From an uncultured Opitutia bacterium (GTDB lineage Bacteria > Verrucomicrobiota > Verrucomicrobiia > Opitutales > Opitutaceae): a stretch of DNA of 15,418 nucleotides. The stretch spans positions 1 through 15,418 of the forward strand of contig CALFZM010000088.1 of the NCBI GenBank assembly GCA_937952235.1, in the 5' to 3' direction. The notes beneath the pieces were generated by a model. That model did no database searches. It saw only the letters and a list, made by a program, of their open reading frames with translations, and was not told where the DNA came from. This document shows, piece by piece, positions 12,329 through 15,418 of this stretch. The translations under genes and the position numbers were made by a program. Numbering within the stretch: position 1 is the stretch's first letter; each line of letters starts with the position of its first letter.

Positions 12329-13669
12329 TCAGTGCGGCGCCGCAGTCGCGCCGCCGGCGGTGGCCGCCGTGTCCTTCGGCGGATGGAAGAAGAGCGCGAG
12401 GGCCACGGCCGCGGCGGACGAAACGATCAGCGGCACCATGAACAGGCCCTTGAAGTCGACGACGTTGTTCACGGTATAAACCGACTGCATCAACCAGGGG
12501 CAGATCGAGTACGCGAGCAGCGCGCCGATGCCGAGGATCTGGAGATTGAACAATCCCTGCGCGCTCGAGCGGATGTCCTTGGGGAAGTAGGCGTCGACGA
12601 AGATGTACACCGTGGCGAAGAAGAACGCGTAGCAGATGCCGTGCAGCACCTGCACGAGGATGATCACCGGCGCGTTCTGCGGGAAGAAGGCGTAGACGGC
12701 GAAACGAGCGGCGTGGCCGAGGATGCCCACGATCATCGTGGTCCGCCAGCCGAACTTCTTCAGCGTCGCGCCGAGGACGAACATCGTGAGGATCTCCGCG
12801 ACCTGTCCCACGCTCATGACCGGCGCGATCCAGTTCGAGGCGATGCCGACGCCGCCACCGGGGACCGGCGTGCCCAGGAAGACGCCGGTCCAGTTGAAGT
12901 AGCAGTTGTGCACGAAGGAGTCGGCCAGCGTCACGAGCCACAGCACCAGCACGAAGGGATGTTTCAGCAGCCGCAGCGCCTCCAGCCAGGCGAGCTTCTC
13001 GCCGCCGGCGGCCGCCGCGGGCTTCCGTTCCGTCCGCGGCAGCGTGAGGCTGAACGCCGCGAGCGCCAGCGACGCGATGCCGGCGACGATGAACGTCCAC
13101 TTCGTCGCCGCCTTCGCGGCATCGCCCGTGAGCGGATTCGCCAGCGCCGCGCCGATCCAGGCCACGAAGCCGGAAGGATTGGCCGCCGTCACGGCGTCCC
13201 AGTTGACGAAGATGAACGTGAACGGCCAGGCCGCGAGGATCCAGCCGACCGTGCCGCCCATGCGCACGAGGCCGAACTCCTTCTCGGGGTCGCGCATGTT
13301 GGCGAACGCGATCGAATTCGTGATCGAGATCGTCGGCACATACAGCAGGCAGTGCACGAGCATGAGGCCGAAGAACGGCCAGAACGCCTTCGTGAAACCA
13401 CACCCGAGGATCGCGAGGCCGCCGACGAGATGGGAGAACGCGAGGAATTTTTCCGGCACGAATTTCCGGTCCGCCCACTGGTTGCTGAAGAACATGCCCA
13501 CGATCGAGGCGACGGGAAAGGCATTGAGGATCAGCGACTGCTGGCCGGGCGAAAACCCGAGGCTCGGCAGGTAGCCGAAGATCAGCGGGAGCCAGGCGCC
13601 CCAGATGAAGAACTCGAGCGCCATCATCACAAAGAGAGGGCCGCGAAGGGATTTGGCAGGGGTGGTCAT
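12329..13669 (-). CDS. MFS transporter, nucleoside:H+ symporter (NupG) family
   Basis: A 446-residue major facilitator with about 12 transmembrane segments, resembling the Nuc_H_symport (NupG/XapB) family. The N-terminal signature FFIWGAWLPLIFGYL (20-34) and the first loop region FFSNQWADRKFVPEK (60-74) fit this family, with G/D-R/K at the usual MFS loop 2-3 position. A charged central loop (residues around 240-265) separates the two six-helix halves. The start at 13669 gives MTTPAKS directly before the first helix; a longer in-frame reading adds 36 polar residues and is not needed. The substrate is unknown: relatives in Verrucomicrobiota and Planctomycetota often lie beside sugar-degradation genes, so a sugar or nucleoside is inferred. 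It is convergent with the dehydratase and divergent from the small exported protein. The leader is AACGCCCTCCC, without a Shine-Dalgarno sequence. Confidence 0.88.
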   Translation of the reverse strand: MTTPAKSLRGPLFVMMALEFFIWGAWLPLIFGYLPSLGFSPGQQSLILNAFPVASIVGMFFSNQWADRKFVPEKFLAFSHLVGGLAILGCGFTKAFWPFFGLMLVHCLLYVPTISITNSIAFANMRDPEKEFGLVRMGGTVGWILAAWPFTFIFVNWDAVTAANPSGFVAWIGAALANPLTGDAAKAATKWTFIVAGIASLALAAFSLTLPRTERKPAAAAGGEKLAWLEALRLLKHPFVLVLWLVTLADSFVHNCYFNWTGVFLGTPVPGGGVGIASNWIAPVMSVGQVAEILTMFVLGATLKKFGWRTTMIVGILGHAARFAVYAFFPQNAPVIILVQVLHGICYAFFFATVYIFVDAYFPKDIRSSAQGLFNLQILGIGALLAYSICPWLMQSVYTVNNVVDFKGLFMVPLIVSSAAAVALALFFHPPKDTAATAGGATAAPH

Positions 13670-13785
13670 GGGAGGGCGTTGAGAGCTGAGAGTCCGGCCC
13701 CCCGAGCGCAAGCCGCCAGTGGCGCCCCGGCCGGGCGCGGCGGATTTCGCGTTGTTGCCGGGCGCAAAAGGCCACAAGGTGCGGC

Positions 13786-14271
13786 ATGTCGCTTTCCCTG
13801 CGCGCCCTTGTCCTGCTGTTCCTCGCCGCCGCGCCCCTCGTCGCCGCGGGCGGCGCCACCTACCGGGTCGGCGACGCCTTCGCCGCCTTCACGACCAAGG
13901 ACCAGCACGACCAGTCGTACACCTACGCCGGCGGCGCGCGCCTCGTGATCGTGGCGTTCGAGATGGGCGCAGGGAAGGCGGCCAATGCGTTCTTCGAGAC
14001 GAAGCCCGCGGGTTTCCTCGACGAACACCGCGCGATCTTCATCTCCAACATCCACGGCATGCCGGGCATCGGGCGCATGTTCGCGTTGCCGAAGATGAAA
14101 AAATACCCGCACCGGATCCTGCTCGCCGACGCCCCCGACTTCCTCGCCCGCTATCCGGCGCAGGAGGACCAGCTCACGGTCCTCAGCCTCGACGAGCGCG
14201 GCGTGATCACGGACATCCGCCACGTGAACCCCAAGAAGGCGATGGCGTCGATCTTCGCCGCCGCCAAGTAG
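13786..14271 (+). CDS. Small exported protein, possibly thioredoxin-like fold, no cysteine
   Basis: A 161-residue protein. Residues 1-21 (SLRALVLLFLAAAPLVAAG) form a signal peptide. The rest has a strand-helix pattern hinting at a thioredoxin/peroxiredoxin-like fold: YRVGDAFAAFTTKDQ (26-40) resembles the opening of AhpC/TSA-type proteins, ARLVIVAFEM (51-60) is a core strand, and HRILLADAPDFLARYP (109-124) and TVLSLDERGVITDI (131-144) look like later strands and the hairpin before the last helix. The protein has no cysteine at all, so it cannot do thiol redox chemistry. A binding or structural role is possible. AAGGTG (13776-13781) lies 4 nt before the ATG, a weak Shine-Dalgarno sequence. It is divergent from the permease and convergent with the VTT-type gene 15 bp away. 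The fold is an inference from pattern. Confidence 0.78.
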   Translation: MSLSLRALVLLFLAAAPLVAAGGATYRVGDAFAAFTTKDQHDQSYTYAGGARLVIVAFEMGAGKAANAFFETKPAGFLDEHRAIFISNIHGMPGIGRMFALPKMKKYPHRILLADAPDFLARYPAQEDQLTVLSLDERGVITDIRHVNPKKAMASIFAAAK

Positions 14272-14286
14272 CGCCGCCCCCGCGCC

Positions 14287-14922
14287 TCAAGGACGTCCGG
14301 CGCCGCCGGAAGGCGCGCGGCCAAACGCCCGCCAGATCACGTACGAGACGACCATCGTCGCGAGGAACGTCACGATCGCGGTCGTCGCGGAGTCGTCGGC
14401 CGCCACCGAGTAGATCGTGGCGACGATGAGGTTGGGCACGATCGTCGCGACGAAGATCCGGCGCACCGGGATGCCCATCGCCGCCGCCATGATGATCGAG
14501 GTCTCCGCCAGCACCGGCACGCTGCGCAGGCAGGCGAGCGTGATCACGAGGCGGGACTCGAGGGCCGCACCGAGCCGCTGCAGCTCCGCGTCCGGGATGA
14601 ACTTGGGCGCGAGCCGCCCCACCGCGGTCCGGCCGAGCCAGGCGGCCGCGAGCACGCCCAGGCACAGCCCGATGCTGCCGCCGACCAGGCCCGCGAGCCA
14701 CCCGCCCTTGGCGGCGAGAAACATGATCACGAGCGTCGCCGGCACCGGCGCGACCGAATCGCAGGCGAGCAGCGCGATCGCCACCAGCACCAGCGCCCAG
14801 GTCTGGTTCACCCGCGCCTCGAGCAGGGGCAGGACATATTCCTCGCCGACCAGGACGAACGGCACGATGACGAGCGTCATCACGAACAGGACGAACAGGA
14901 CGGTGCGCAGCCGGTCTCGCAT
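14287..14922 (-). CDS. VTT/DedA-type (SNARE-associated) membrane protein
   Basis: A 211-residue integral membrane protein of the VTT/DedA type. Known DedA relatives include undecaprenyl-phosphate and phospholipid translocases; this one's substrate is unknown. Hydrophobic segments lie at about 6-26, 42-54, 58-95, 124-150, 157-175 and 181-199. The family's pattern is present: DSVAPVPATLVIMFLA (55-70) for the first re-entrant loop region, LGVLAAAWLGRTAVGRL (88-104) with the Gly-Arg pair, and CLRSVPVLAE (131-140) with the conserved Arg-x-x-Pro. It begins 2 nt after the stop of the upstream gene, whose last codons hold a strong Shine-Dalgarno GGAGGA, so it is translationally coupled to it. It is somewhat divergent from E. 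coli DedA, so the assignment is to the superfamily only. Confidence 0.8.
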   Translation of the reverse strand: MRDRLRTVLFVLFVMTLVIVPFVLVGEEYVLPLLEARVNQTWALVLVAIALLACDSVAPVPATLVIMFLAAKGGWLAGLVGGSIGLCLGVLAAAWLGRTAVGRLAPKFIPDAELQRLGAALESRLVITLACLRSVPVLAETSIIMAAAMGIPVRRIFVATIVPNLIVATIYSVAADDSATTAIVTFLATMVVSYVIWRAFGRAPSGGAGRP

Positions 14923-14924
14923 GC

Positions 14925-15418
14925 TTATTCCTCCACCCGGCCGGTGAGCCGCATGATGTACTTGATCGCGTAAAGGTAGGCCCGTTCGCGCACGAGCAAC
15001 GGATCGCCCGCCGCGCCCTCGATGCCCAGGTCGGAGATGTCGTCGATCACCATGCCCGCCTCCGGATTCTGCACGATGTAGGTCAGCACCTTCACCAACG
15101 TGTCGCGGGGATAGGTGTCGAGCAGGTGCTCGTACACGACGCGCGGCAGGTAGCGCTCGACCGGGAGCTGGATGGCGTCGGGCACCGCGGCGACGTACAG
15201 GAGATTCCGGATACACCGCAGCTCGTCGCCCTCCGTCCCGGGCGGCCAGGTGGCGAGCTTCTGCCGCACCGCCTCGACCTGGTCCTTCATGAAATCCTCC
15301 GGCGGCTCGTTCGGCGGGGCAAAGGGCGCCACGATTCCATGGTCGGGCGGCACCTGGAAATCGATCGCATCGGTGTCCGCCTTGGTGAGCTTCGCCCCCG
15401 GCGGCGGCGGTGGCGGGG
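14925..15418 (-). CDS. Hypothetical protein, 5' end beyond the right edge
   Basis: A protein I do not recognise. The visible reading frame stays open to the edge, so 163 C-terminal residues are seen and the start is probably outside. The upstream part reads as real coding sequence with high GC at third positions: a run of prolines, then GAKLTKADTDAIDFQVPPDHG. An in-frame GTG at 15353 and an ATG at 15290 (MKDQVEAVRQKL) are possible internal starts, but the coding character continues before both. The rest is mostly helical with a mixed polar surface (residues such as ELRCIRNLLYVAAVPDAIQL and RERAYLYAIKYIMRLTGRVEE), without signal peptide or membrane segment. It is probably a cytoplasmic or membrane-peripheral partner of the VTT/DedA-type protein encoded 2 nt downstream in the same operon; the partnership is inferred from coupling. 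Confidence 0.78.
   Translation of the reverse strand, partial: PPPPPPGAKLTKADTDAIDFQVPPDHGIVAPFAPPNEPPEDFMKDQVEAVRQKLATWPPGTEGDELRCIRNLLYVAAVPDAIQLPVERYLPRVVYEHLLDTYPRDTLVKVLTYIVQNPEAGMVIDDISDLGIEGAAGDPLLVRERAYLYAIKYIMRLTGRVEE
14929..14934 (-). promoter_or_regulatory. Strong Shine-Dalgarno for the VTT/DedA-type gene
   Basis: Minus-strand GGAGGA ends 6 nt before the ATG at 14922 and lies inside the last codons of the upstream gene, whose TAA stop is at 14927-14925. This is the only textbook Shine-Dalgarno sequence among the starts in this window and supports translational coupling of the two genes. Confidence 0.75.

Noticed and set aside
13670..13777. 36-residue N-terminal extension of the permease
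   Set aside because: The extension is polar, Gly/Arg-rich and unlike MFS N-termini; the ATG at 13669 places the first helix normally.
12332..13948. Plus-strand open frame antisense to the permease
   Set aside because: The permease on the opposite strand has a clear MFS pattern. The plus-strand product is rich in Arg, Glu, His and Asp without motifs.

Overview
The window is GC-rich bacterial chromosome carrying 14 protein-coding genes, one of them cut by the right edge. Cell type: several products have Sec signal peptides, one a lipobox and one a twin-arginine signal, which fits a Gram-negative cell. The combination of a SUV3-type RNA helicase, a NupG-type MFS permease, a sialidase-fold secreted protein, a glucarate-dehydratase-like enolase-superfamily protein and C-rich start contexts without Shine-Dalgarno sequences suggests a Verrucomicrobiota bacterium close to Opitutaceae. 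That placement is inference from gene content and style; there is no rRNA or marker gene here to prove it.

Layout. 58-2477 (+): a secreted PIG-L/LmbE-type deacetylase, a small membrane protein, a DUF456 membrane protein and a lipoprotein with 11-residue coiled-coil repeats. 2478-2666: a convergent gap holding a paired-hairpin REP/BIME-like element. 2667-5335 (-): an RlmN-family radical SAM methyltransferase preceded, in the same transcription direction, by an unrecognised 520-residue exported protein with internal repeats. 5445-7562 (+): a SUV3-like RNA helicase, ending 6 bp from the convergent chemoreceptor gene. 7569-9337 (-): a two-gene split aerotaxis-type receptor (Aer-like PAS protein, then a soluble MCP signalling protein). 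9509-10723 (-) and 10852-12219 (+): a divergent pair, a secreted sialidase/BNR-repeat protein and a Tat-signal enolase-superfamily dehydratase. 12329-13669 (-): a NupG-type MFS permease, convergent to the dehydratase. 13786-14271 (+): a small exported protein with no cysteine. 14287-15418 (-): a VTT/DedA-type membrane protein translationally coupled to the end of a gene that enters from beyond the right edge.

How the genes may work together. The deacetylase, sialidase, dehydratase and permease would fit uptake and processing of modified sugars or glycan fragments, but substrates cannot be read from sequence. The PAS/MCP pair would couple redox or oxygen sensing to motility. The helicase and RlmN are RNA-metabolism genes that look unrelated to their neighbours.

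No tRNA, rRNA, CRISPR array, insertion sequence, integrase or phage gene was seen, and no gene-free stretch exceeds 300 bases. The most interesting items are the covarying double-hairpin repeat (2543-2618), the bacterial SUV3-like helicase with a Cys4 tail, the split Aer receptor, the Tat-signal dehydratase, and the C-rich, non-Shine-Dalgarno start contexts.
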